Assembly (NCBI RefSeq): GCF_032362555.1 | Contig: NC_083517.1 | Span: 4,732,001 to 4,796,000 of the forward strand | Reading direction: 5' to 3' | Source: Amyelois transitella | Taxonomy: Eukaryota; Arthropoda; Insecta; Lepidoptera; Pyralidae | DNA: 64,000 bases | Shown here: positions 21,072 through 30,029 of the stretch, piece after piece | Layout: each line of letters opens with the position of its first letter | Position numbering within the stretch: position 1 is the stretch's first letter | Made by a program: the position numbers and the translations under genes | The notes under the pieces: model-generated | The model's database searches: none | What the model saw: the letters and a program-made list of their open reading frames with translations, nothing else | Told to the model about the DNA's origin: nothing

Positions 21072-21794
21072 TTAGTGGCCTTTCTTGTATCCCCAGTGCT
21101 TGTGGTCCTCATGGCCGCCCTTCTTCCCGTGGTCGTGATGATGATGATGATGCTCGTGATGGCCGCCCTCGTCATGGTGTCCTTTATGTTCGTGGTGGTG
21201 GCCGCCCTTCTCGTGGTGGCCCTTGTGCCCGTGGTGGTGCTCGTGGTGGCCGCCCTTCTTGTGCCCGTGATGGAAGTGACCACCCTTCTTGTGACCATGC
21301 TCGTGATGGTGTCCACCGTGACCTTCTTCGTATCCCTTCTCTCCCCATTTGTCATGGAAGTGTTTGTCTTTCTTGAATTCGTCTACCTTATGCACACCGT
21401 GGTGGCCTTTCGTCGAATGCCCCTTGTGGTAATGACCTTTTTCTTCAAAGCCGTGGCCCTTCTCACCCTTCTCGCCGTGGTGGTGGTGATGATGATGCCC
21501 CTCGTCGTGGTGGTGGTGTTTCTTGTGTCCGCCGTGTTCGCCATGGTGGCCCTTGTGTCCCTCGTGGTGGTGGTGTCCCTTTTTGCCGTGCTCGTGGTGA
21601 TGGTGGCCGTGGTAACCCTTGTGTCCCTTGCCGCCGTGTTCGTGGTGGTGGTGGTGATGGTGTTCCTTGCCGCCGCCCTTCTCGTGGTGCGAGGCGGCGG
21701 TCTCGAGGTCGGCGTCGCGCTTCTCTCGCAGGTTCCGAGCGGCGCAGACCGCCAGGAACAACACCACGCAGCTCACCACGAGAGCTCCCTTCAT
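21072..21794 (-). CDS. Histidine-rich secreted protein, gene 3 of 5
   Basis: A single-exon gene for 240 residues. Start at 21794 (MKGALVV) is chosen over 21812 because it gives a standard signal peptide (residues 1-19). REKR (23-26) is a furin-like site, and the mature protein would begin D-A-D-L-E-T-AASHH. It is low-complexity, His/Gly/Lys/Glu-rich, with the core KGHYHKGHSTKGHHGVHK, then DEFKKDKHFHDKWGEKGYEE. The tail is HKHWGYKKGH. It is the nearest match to gene 5 in the core (both have GFEEKGHYHKGHSTKGHHG). It is convergent with gene 2 and in tandem with genes 4 and 5. Biochemical role unknown; secreted structural or metal-binding function is inference. Confidence 0.88.
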   Translation of the reverse strand: MKGALVVSCVVLFLAVCAARNLREKRDADLETAASHHEKGGGKEHHHHHHHEHGGKGHKGYHGHHHHEHGKKGHHHHEGHKGHHGEHGGHKKHHHHDEGHHHHHHHGEKGEKGHGFEEKGHYHKGHSTKGHHGVHKVDEFKKDKHFHDKWGEKGYEEGHGGHHHEHGHKKGGHFHHGHKKGGHHEHHHGHKGHHEKGGHHHEHKGHHDEGGHHEHHHHHHDHGKKGGHEDHKHWGYKKGH

Positions 21795-21851
21795 TGTGTT
21801 TCTCGCTTCCAATGCCTTTGGTTAATAACCGTTTAAGCTGGGGTCTACAAC

Positions 21852-21943
21852 CTTTTATAGACACTTGCTGTTTTCTCAGCGCCTGCATTGAGCAACTGTT
21901 GTTGCAGTTGTATCGGCTTGCATTTACACCGTAGTCAAGGTCG
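21852..21943 (-). promoter_or_regulatory. Promoter of histidine-rich gene 3
   Basis: TATAAAAG on the gene strand (21852-21859) lies 57 bases upstream of the ATG. Farther up, 21935-21943 reads TCAAGGTCG on plus, a full FTZ-F1-like YCAAGGYCR site in the same orientation relative to the gene as in genes 1 and 4, but 75 bases from TATA rather than 43-44. No GTATCA initiator is present. Confidence 0.65.
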
Positions 21944-21944
21944 A

Positions 21945-22640
21945 ACGTCCGGCCTGGACGATGTCCAATCGGAAATAAAGGTAATTACCATGTAATTAAA
22001 TCATTCTTTAAACCATTTTTGGTTTATAAATTTTATGTTTAGTAAAAAGTTTTAATACCTATCGAATTTTTGTTATTTTTGTGCTGATTAACGGTACATG
22101 GAAAAGTATTTATTTGCTATTTCGCGGGAATTTCGTTAAATCCTGTCTTAGTGCACCATATTGGGACCTAAATGCCAAATTTCAAATCTCTGACATATGA
22201 AACGTATGAGAAGCTCTGCTTCCATACCAGTATCTTATCCAGTCAATAAATCAGATAAATCGTTAACCAGTTCCTATATAGAGTGTCTGGTAAATCGCGT
22301 TTTATCACGTCATATTTAAGGACATATGCCTAAGTCATAATCACACTTATTTTTATTAAATAAAAACACAAGTTTTAAACATAACAATAATCACAATAGT
22401 GTATGTTTGGACACCGTGCGCTCGCTAGGCGCATCCAGAGAGACGACTCGCCGCCTGCATCGCCGTTCTGTCGACTCGTCATTTGTGAATCCCACATTTC
22501 TTGTTTCTTATGCTATCTGCTTAATAGGCTATTTGACAAAGTTCTAAAAACTATCTTAGGGTATTTATTTGTTTATAAGGAGCCCTACAAAAATACTTTT
22601 CTGCCTTTATTACAGCTATTTTATTAAAAAATCGAAAAAG
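21945..22640. other. Intergenic with repeat remnants
   Basis: AT-rich. 22120-22215 resembles a diverged dispersed repeat also seen near 57005 and 61630 (CGCGGGAATTTCGTTAAATC followed by a C-T-TA-GTGC block). No gene was recognised. Confidence 0.4.
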
Positions 22641-22785
22641 AAAATGAAATATTCAAATATGCCGCCAAAACGCGACTTTTAGCAATATGGCGGCCATGGC
22701 ATGCAGTGACGTAAATTTCGTGTAAATATCATACAAAGCTTGTTGGTGTTTCGAAAAGTTTTGATTTTCTCTTGTTTTATTTAAC

Positions 22786-22974
22786 TTGTGCCACGTCATA
22801 TGTGTGAAAATTATTAAAATGAGTTCCTATAAATGTTGTGCCGTGCCTCAATGCACTAATACAACAATAAAATCTCCTACGAAACTGTTTTTTTCTATGC
22901 CGATGGATTTGAATATTCGTAAGAAGTGGTTTCAGATCATGATCTCAGATCAGTGGTTACCAAGATATACTTAA
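22786..22974 (+). pseudogene. Truncated THAP zinc-finger (DNA-transposon or THAP-gene relic)
   Basis: From the inner ATG at 22819 the frame reads SSYKCCAVPQCTNTTIK then LFFSMPMDLNIRKKWFQ, which matches the first half of a THAP domain: the first two zinc-ligand Cys and the basic KKW segment. The frame then ends after about 15 more residues without the distal C-x2-H pair. No splice donor fitting the THAP frame is evident. THAP domains occur in P-element-type transposases and in host genes, so this is either a transposon relic or a lone first exon. Confidence 0.6.
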
Positions 22975-23008
22975 ATTGATGTTTTCACATTCCTCAGTTC
23001 GGCAGCAT

Positions 23009-23049
23009 AGAAATCTGAATTGTCTTTGAAGAAGACAATCCAGATTTCT
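23009..23049. repeat. Short inverted repeat after the THAP fragment
   Basis: 18-base arms (AGAAATCTGAATTGTCTT and AAGACAATCCAGATTTCT) with one mismatch and a 5-base loop, 35 bases past the THAP frame's stop. Confidence 0.7.
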
Positions 23050-24335
23050 TCTTCCAACCATTATTGCGTCCACTTTTGGTAGGTTTCAACTGTCAGCTTT
23101 CGCGGAATTGGTTTCCATTATTAAATACCTATGTTATCTGAGTAAACCTGAGCGATCAAACACTTATAAAATCTTGAAAAATAATAGCGAACACTAAGGA
23201 ACGGTACGATCCACAGTCTGTTTATGGATAATTGACGTCATAATAGAAATAGCCAATCACGTTCGTTTTAGTCACGTGACAGCTGCATATAAAAACCTAA
23301 TTTTCTGAGACGGATTTTGTTTAAATAATGCAATATTTTTATCTCGCGTTATTACAAATCGCTCCACAAAAATAATATTAAGACTGATGACATAAAATAA
23401 ATGTATATTTTTAATACAGTCAAATAGCCTATTATGTAAAATAATAAACCCCCATTTTTTTTTATATTTCGAATGAAAGTCAGATACTGAGTGCCCTTTT
23501 TCTGAGATTCTGTGTAATGTAATATATGTAACATAGTAAAGTTATTGATAGGTGACGTTTTTCCGAATTGTTTGATAAATAGTCTTAAGCTTTAGATATG
23601 GCTTTAGATGTGGGCTATTAAAAATACACATTTATTAACGGGGTAGACGGGGTGGTCCTATTCAGCTGGGCGGTGTCATGATGGACATGAGATAAAATAA
23701 GTAGGTACCTATAAATACATAACTGTAAGTTATTTAATTAATTTGCAACACAAATCATAACTTAATGCATTTTATAATTGGCAAAAGGTAGTTAATAGCA
23801 TACTCATGTCTGTCTAAGATAAAGTGTGAAATGTTATTCATAAAATTCTTTAGTTATCTAAAGATATTTATGAACCTTGACTGTCATTATTACCTAAGAA
23901 TCAATGAGCGAGAATAATGGAAAGAAGTTCGATATTTAAACTTTTAATGCACAGGAATAAATTGAATGTGCGGGGGTGGTTGTGCAGAGTTGATTAAAGT
24001 TTCCGAAGTTACTGTGTAATAGCTTGTTTTTATTTGGATTCATGGTTTTTAAATTCGATTTTTGAAAAGGTCGGTGTTCTGCGTGTGTTTTACGAGTATT
24101 TAAATTGGTGCTCCTTGAGAGAGTTTTTGTTATAATAAATATATATTATATTCTGTATTTCTAATTTTAGGAACAACGTGCATTCTAAGTAAATAAATTT
24201 TCATAAATATTATTTTAAAGAGTGAGAATCGATAATGTCATAGAAATCTATCTATCTGTTAGTATCCGAGACCTTTTTTAAATGTTTAGACCCTATTGTA
24301 TAAGAGAAGTGATTCAGTTGAACAAATCCATTTTT
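23050..24335. other. Intergenic, nothing recognised
   Basis: AT-rich, apart from a short GC patch at 23180-23300 with CCAAT and CACGTG motifs followed by ATATAAAAACC. No gene found. Confidence 0.4.
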
Positions 24336-24339
24336 TCAT

Positions 24340-24530
24340 TTTCACTACATAGTATAAAACAAAGTCGCTATTTAAGTCTGTTTGTCTGTATGCTTAAATC
24401 TTTAAAATTATGCAACGGATTTTGATGCGGTTTTTTGTAACAGGTAGAGTGATTCAAGAGGAAGGTTTTTATGTATAATAACATTTATAATTTTGCACCC
24501 GTGCGAAGCCGGGGCGGGTCGCGGGTATTT
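24340..24530 (+). repeat. Dispersed repeat, Helitron-like family
   Basis: AGTATAAAACAAAGTCGCTA, TCTGTTTGTCTGTATGCTTA, CAACGGATTTTGATGCGG and the end CGTGCGAAGCCGGGGCGGGT. A partial relative lies at 27700-27835. Confidence 0.55.
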
Positions 24531-24877
24531 TAATAACTTAGATTAGAGAAATGTTTCATAAAATATCTACTTTCTTTTCTTCGTAAAAACATTACCTTCT
24601 TTAAAACGTAAATAACAACTTAAAAATCAATATTATCATAAAAATATGTAGGGACACTTTATCTGTTCCTGTGAACGTCTTCGAAAGCGATTAAAGGTCA
24701 AAAGCACTAACATCATGCGTACATTTCAAATGAGAACAGTCGTTATTAGAGGGACTAGTTATTGAGGATTTTTTTTTCACATCTGCTGTTTTTTCAGATC
24801 CCCGGCTTAAATGAAGAATGGTAAAGGTAAGCAAGTTGCAAAAGGAAACTACCGGTTACTTGTAAGATTATAAGCAC

Positions 24878-24948
24878 TCACTCCGTAACGTAAGAATTTT
24901 TACAGCAGCGGTTTACGCTGCTGTAAAAATTCTTACGTTACGGAGTGA
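24878..24948. repeat. Perfect 33-base inverted repeat
   Basis: The left arm 24878-24910 and right arm 24916-24948 are exact reverse complements, with a 5-base loop (GTTTA). As RNA or cruciform it would form an uninterrupted 33-bp hairpin. No target duplication was noticed outside the arms. Confidence 0.95.
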
Positions 24949-24949
24949 T

Positions 24950-25605
24950 TGTCGGACAAACAAACAACTAACGGCGGAACTACTGATCGTAATTGGCATA
25001 TATTTTCTTTCTAGATATAATATCTAGTAGATATAATATTTTCTTTCTTAATTATTAATTATGTCAATGATTTCATTGAGACAAAGAGCAAAATTTCACA
25101 TTCTTGACTTAAAGTTAAACTTTCTATTATCAAAAACCGGAACCGCAAATACAAAACTGAAAGTTTAGCATTTACTTAATAAAATAGTGATTTGTTGTAG
25201 CTACACTTGACGCTAATTTATTCTCTGAAGTTGAGAAAAACCGGACGTGAAACCGCTTCAGTTTTATTCGTATTTAATGCTGGAAAAGAAGGAATATTAT
25301 TTAAGTAATAGATAAATGTATCTAGAGCATATTTTTCCATACACTACTTGAGTCATAAAATCACTGATCTAAAATACGATCGCAGTATGGTGACCGTTTG
25401 CTAACACACATACTTACGTAAAACATTTTTTAGGAGTAATATTACAAAAATAAATCGCGATTTAATAATGTAAGTACTTTGCAATATATCGAGATAGTTT
25501 TTAAATTAAAAATAGGTACTAATAAAAGAGAGATGCCGCTGCGATTCGGTCAAGTAAAGCTTGTTTTTATATTTAAATGACTTAGCTCGTCGGAAATAAG
25601 AACAA
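24950..25605. other. Intergenic, nothing recognised
   Basis: AT-rich spacer 3' of gene 4. No repeat family recognised. Confidence 0.4.
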
Positions 25606-25705
25606 ATAAATGTTTTATAAAATCTTATTTTTTCCTCGTAAAAACATTATAACAAAGCAACTTAGTTCAAACATATCAACAAATAACAACATTGAGATCA
25701 ACGGC

Positions 25706-26440
25706 TTAGTGCTTCTTGTAGCCCCAGTGCTTATGATCTTCATGACCGCCCTTCTTGCCGTGATCATGGTGGTGATGGTGATGCTCGTGGTGACCGCCCT
25801 CGCCATGGTGGCCCTCGTGGTGATGGTGATGTCCGCCCTTTTCGTGGTGTCCGTGCTTGCCGTGCTCGTGGTGATGATGGTCGCCGTGTTTATGTCCCTT
25901 GTGGAAGTGGCCGCCCTTCTTGTAGCCGCCCTCGTGGTGGTGCCCGCCGTGGTGTTCATGGAAGCCTTTCTCGCCATGGTGATCGTGGAAATGTTTGTCC
26001 TTTTTGAACTCATCGTGATGTTCAACGCCGTGGTGTCCCTTTGTGTCGTGTCCCTTGTGCCAGTGGCCGTGCTCGTCATGACCATGTCCATGCTCGCCTT
26101 TTTCTCCGTGGTGCTTGTGGTGATGGTATCCTTCGTCGTGGTGGTGGTGCTTCTTGTGGCCACCGTGTTCACCGTGGTGTCCTTTGTGCCCTTCGTGGTG
26201 GTGGTGTCCATGTTTGCCGTGATGATGTTCGTGGTGGCCCTTGTGTCCCTTATGGTCGTGGTGGCCGCCCTCATGATGGTGGTGGCCATGATGCTCGTGG
26301 CCGCCTCCCTTGTCCCAGTGTCCTCCGTGGTGGGAAGCGGCTGATTCTAGATCGGCATCCCGCTTTTCCCGGATTTCCCGACCGAGGGCCGCGCCAGCTA
26401 GGGCTATCAGCCCAAACGCTACTACCACACTAGTTCTCAT
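25706..26440 (-). CDS. Histidine-rich secreted protein, gene 4 of 5
   Basis: A single-exon gene for 244 residues. Start at 26440 (MRTSVVV) is chosen because the upstream in-frame ATG (26491) precedes the predicted transcription start. Signal peptide about 1-20, furin-like REKR at 24-27, then D-A-D-L-E-S-AASHH. The core has changed most here: GHWHKGHDTKGHHGVEHHDE, then FKKDKHFHDHHGEKGF. The tail HKHWGYKKH is one residue shorter than in its relatives. His content is very high, similar to gene 1. There is no canonical AATAAA in the first 100 bases after the stop (AATAAG is the best at about 25624). Promoter closely matches those of genes 1 and 5. Role unknown. Confidence 0.88.
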   Translation of the reverse strand: MRTSVVVAFGLIALAGAALGREIREKRDADLESAASHHGGHWDKGGGHEHHGHHHHEGGHHDHKGHKGHHEHHHGKHGHHHHEGHKGHHGEHGGHKKHHHHDEGYHHHKHHGEKGEHGHGHDEHGHWHKGHDTKGHHGVEHHDEFKKDKHFHDHHGEKGFHEHHGGHHHEGGYKKGGHFHKGHKHGDHHHHEHGKHGHHEKGGHHHHHEGHHGEGGHHEHHHHHHDHGKKGGHEDHKHWGYKKH

Positions 26441-26465
26441 GTCGATTGGACTTGTGGTAGATGTC

Positions 26466-26553
26466 GAATGATACTTGCATCGTCGGGTCATTGATTTTAT
26501 ATACCAAAATAGCAGTTACGGTTAGGTAAGCTGGCGCTCGATAGTGTCAAGGT
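26466..26553 (-). promoter_or_regulatory. Core promoter of histidine-rich gene 4
   Basis: On the gene strand, ACCTTGA (26547-26553) is followed after 43 bases by TATATAAAA (26495-26503) and then by GTATCATTC (26466-26474) about 29 bases from the TATA start. This reproduces the layout of gene 1. Confidence 0.72.
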
Positions 26554-26559
26554 TATTTT

Positions 26560-27690
26560 AGGCTGCACGATAGCAAGATTTCCACTTCCAGGTCAATCGT
26601 TGGCACTTCCATGTTTACGATTTCATTTTAGCCCTTACTTCCGAACTCATCCGTGGTATGTTTTTTTTTATTATTTATAAATAAAAGTGTAATGACAAAA
26701 ATAAAGTGTAAATAACTTTAGACATAACAATAAAAACCTTCACTTTATCTTTAAAATTTTATGAGATTCCTTAATTTTTTCAAGTTTTCTACACTTGTGG
26801 ACGTGTTGGATATTATGTAATTACGGACTACCTCAAGAGATACTTTCAAATATCTTGGTTGATTGGATGAATTAACCTATTTATTTTTAAGCCATTTGAA
26901 AATACATCAAGATAAGTTTTTGTTATCCCTTACCTGCTTTAAATTGAATTCAGAAAATGGTACCTACACAAGTATACAATAATAATAAATGTATAGTATA
27001 TATGTAATATGTGCATGTGCACAACAAGGCTTGTAGTCAAGCAAGGCAATAACCCTACCAGTTTTCAAAAGATCGATTCATTGAGGAATTTTGCGATGAT
27101 TTTAGGGAATTCCGTTAAGATTTGAAGTTACTTTTGTATTTCCAATAACACGGATTTACTTAAAACTTTGAGCCTTTGAAGCTGCAAGAGAAAGACTTCA
27201 TTTTAAAAATGTTCTCTAACAGTTTTTCAGAAAATAAACTTTACAAATAGTTAAGAGATTTGACAAGATTTTTACGGTCGCAAATCTGCTAAACCATGAC
27301 ACTTAGATACTAGAAAACACGACTTATCCTGATACGTAAGTAATCGTAGCTAAAATAAGTGCAAAGTGATTTGTTTATTTTCCAAACGTGAAAATCCTCC
27401 GACATTATTGTTCTTATTAATCATAGCCATAGGACTCACCATTATTATTTTACACAATAAATAAACGCATGTTTAGCAAAAAATCTTTGCCTTTGTCATA
27501 ATTTAGTATGGTTTGGATCCGCTACAAGGTTGAAATGTTAATCAGAAGGATGGGTGAAGGATCCTGTCTCTCCCACTCTAGGATGGTTGTCGCAGCTAGA
27601 CCCGGTCCTCTCTAATATATAACGATAACTGCTACTGTGTTCTAGTTTTCTTTTAAGTCTCCAATGTAAAAACGAGGCAAGTAAACACTA
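26560..27690. other. Intergenic, nothing recognised
   Basis: AT-rich spacer upstream of gene 4 and downstream of gene 5. No coding signal or known repeat. Confidence 0.4.
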
Positions 27691-27699
27691 GGTAAAGCC

Positions 27700-27835
27700 C
27701 CCCTTTTTTCTCTGTCTATCTGTATGCGCTTATCTAGTGAAGTTGTGGATGGTTTTAATTCTTGTTTAATAAATTGGAAAGAGGGTTTTCTGACAAATGT
27801 TAATATCTAACCGTATGAAGCCGGGGCGGGTCGGA
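27700..27835 (+). repeat. Dispersed repeat fragment, Helitron-like
   Basis: It shares TCTGTCTATCTGTATGCGCT and the end CGTATGAAGCCGGGGCGGGT with 24340-24530. Diverged. Confidence 0.5.
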
Positions 27836-28422
27836 AGAAGTTTCTAAAAAAAAAACAACGTTTGGAGCTTATATTTTTTGGCATTTTTATTTGAGTTAGT
27901 ATATTACAGCATCGAACTTGGTACCTGTACTCTTTGTTTTATAATATTTTAATGAATGAATTAAATTCCCTTTATTGAATAAAGATAGAGAGAAAAGGCA
28001 ACATAATTAATCGGAAATCTAAATAAGGTGATTGACTTGTTGGTAAGTGAGCTGCCTTTGCATTATTGAAGACTATACTTTATAAAAAAAATTAAATAAT
28101 GAAAGATATTCCATTAATCTTTTCGGGATTCCAAATTCAAAATCAATCGCTTGTAACATTCCTGTTACAGTTTCTTAAAAAGAAAATTGTTAAAATTCCT
28201 TGTCAAAAACAAAACGTTTTCATTTTTACCGTTTCGTCAGAAAAAGGTTTTCGTATTGGTGTTGCATTTTAGTCTCCAAAAGTAAATTTTAACAATATTG
28301 AACTCAAGAAAATATCTTTCGTAAAGAAGTATTTATAGGTGCAAGTACTTTTAAAATGAAAAAAATGACTAGCAAAATGAGGAGTACATACCTAAAGGAA
28401 TTTGGAAGTGTTTAAAAAACCG

Positions 28423-28686
28423 TGCCGTGTGGTTCCCGGCACCAAAACAAAAAAGAATAGGACCACTCCATCTCTTTCCCATGGATGTCGTAAAAGGCGA
28501 CAAAGGGATTGGCTTACAAACTTGAGATTCTTTTTTTAGGCGATAGGCTAGCAACTTGTTACTATTCGAATCTCAATTCTATCTTAAAGCCAAATAGCTG
28601 AACGTGGCCTATCAGTCCGCTCAGGACTGTTGGCTCTGTCTACCCCGCAAGGGATATAGACGTGACTATATGTATGTATGTATGTT
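28423..28686 (+). mobile_element. TATG-tailed retroposon, near full length
   Basis: Head GCCGTGTGGTTCCCGGCACC at 28424, the CATGGATGTCGTAAAAGGCG block, then GCTGAACGTGGCC and a (TATG)n tail ending at 28686. It forms an inverted pair with 28808-29072. Confidence 0.85.
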
Positions 28687-28807
28687 AAAAAACAAGAGAT
28701 TTTATAAACTAAAGGATCCGCTAGAGAAGTATTTCCTGCAGGAAATAGGAGATTTTTCCTGAACAAAATAGCTACTTCATTAATTTCTATCGCTTGTAAG
28801 GTAGGGT

Positions 28808-29072
28808 ACATACATACATACATATGATCACGTCTATATCCCCTGCGGAGTAGACAGAGCCAACAGTGTTGAAAAGACTAACAGGCCACGTTCAGCTATT
28901 TGGCTTTAAGATAGAATTGAGATTCAAATAGTGACAGGTTTAGCAACCCATCGTCTAAAAGAAGAATCCCAAGTTTATAAGCCTACCCCTTAGTAGCCTT
29001 TTACGACATCCATGGGAGAGAGATAGAGTGGTCCTTTTATTTTTTCTATTGGTGCCGGGAACCACACGGCGC
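28808..29072 (-). mobile_element. TATG-tailed retroposon with 11-base target duplication
   Basis: Complete reverse-oriented copy: (CATA)n tail at 28808 and head ending ACCACACGGC at 29070. TAAGGTAGGGT occurs at 28797-28807 and 29073-29083, directly abutting the element, so the insertion boundaries are firm. Confidence 0.88.
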
Positions 29073-29118
29073 TAAGGTAGGGTGTATAAAATAAAAATTA
29101 TTATAAACTATAAAAAAG

Positions 29119-29124
29119 TTTATT
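29119..29124 (-). terminator. Poly(A) signal, gene 5
   Basis: TTTATT on plus is AATAAA on the gene strand, 58 bases past the stop. A second AATAAA overlaps the stop codon region itself. Confidence 0.6.
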
Positions 29125-29181
29125 TCGTATCACAAAATAATAATAAGTATTAACAAAACGATTTACAGTTAATTACGCAGT

Positions 29182-29907
29182 TTATTTGTGTCCTTTCTTC
29201 CAGTCCCAACCCTTGTGTTCTTCTTGTCCACCTTTGCTGCCGTGGCTTTCATCGTGACCCCAGTACTCGTGTTCTCCGCCTTCCCCGTGATGTCCCTTAT
29301 GATCATTGTGATGGCCACCCTCTTCGTGGAATCCTTTCTGACCATGTTCGTGCTCATGGAAACCTCCTACATCATGACCCTTGTGGAATTCTCCACCCTT
29401 CTTATATCCGCCTTCGTGATGATGACCACCATACCCTTCCTCGAATCCAGACTCGCCGTGTTTGTCATGGAAATGTTTGTCCTTCTTGAATTCATCTATT
29501 TTATGGATTCCGTGATGTCCTTTGGTGGAATGTCCTTTATGATAGTGACCCTTCTCTTCGAACCCGTGTCCTTTTTCGCCCTTCTCGCCATGGTTGTGCT
29601 CATCGTAGTATCCATCGTCATGGTGATGATGTTTCTTGTGGCCCCCTTCTTCTCCGTAGTATCCTTTATGGCCTTCTTGATGATGGTGTCCTTTCTTGCC
29701 ATGGTCTTGTTCATGGTAGCCCTTGTATCCTTTCTCCCCCTGTCCCCCGTGTTCGCTATGGTGGTGACCATGATGTTCGCCGCCTCCTCCTTTCTCCCAG
29801 TGATGAGAGGCTGCCGCTTCTAAATCCACATTTCTTCTGTATCTTGTATCTCTTGCGAAGGCTACTGCCACAACGGCTGCCAAACTGACCAAAAAGAAAG
29901 CTCTCAT
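29182..29907 (-). CDS. Histidine-rich secreted protein, gene 5 of 5
   Basis: A single-exon gene for 241 residues starting MRAFFLV at 29907, with a signal peptide (about 1-18) and furin-like RYRR at 22-25, then N-V-D-L-E-A-AASHH. The core is KGHYHKGHSTKGHHGIHK, then DEFKKDKHFHDKHGESGFEE. The C-terminal third has visibly fewer His and more Glu, Tyr and Trp (HEYWGHDESHG, HKGWDWKKGHK), so it is the most acidic and aromatic of the family. It lies 110 bases from a retroposon inverted pair on its 3' side. TATA plus GTATCATTT promoter as in genes 1 and 4. Function unknown; secreted matrix role is inference. Confidence 0.88.
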   Translation of the reverse strand: MRAFFLVSLAAVVAVAFARDTRYRRNVDLEAAASHHWEKGGGGEHHGHHHSEHGGQGEKGYKGYHEQDHGKKGHHHQEGHKGYYGEEGGHKKHHHHDDGYYDEHNHGEKGEKGHGFEEKGHYHKGHSTKGHHGIHKIDEFKKDKHFHDKHGESGFEEGYGGHHHEGGYKKGGEFHKGHDVGGFHEHEHGQKGFHEEGGHHNDHKGHHGEGGEHEYWGHDESHGSKGGQEEHKGWDWKKGHK

Positions 29908-29945
29908 CTTTACTGAGGTCCTATTACTGTTGAGTAATGATTGCC

Positions 29946-30028
29946 AAATGATACCTGTTACGATTTTCTAACGGCTTATATAGGTATTTGCCAATAATGA
30001 TATTGTCACTTAATTTAATGTCAGGGTA
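29946..30028 (-). promoter_or_regulatory. Core promoter of histidine-rich gene 5
   Basis: On the gene strand, TATATAAG (29975-29982) is followed about 28 bases on by GTATCATTT (29946-29954). The 11 bases AACAGGTATCA are identical to gene 1 at the same place. An imperfect match to the upstream motif (TACCCTGA, 30021-30028) lies 38 bases before TATA. Confidence 0.68.
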
Positions 30029-30029
30029 A

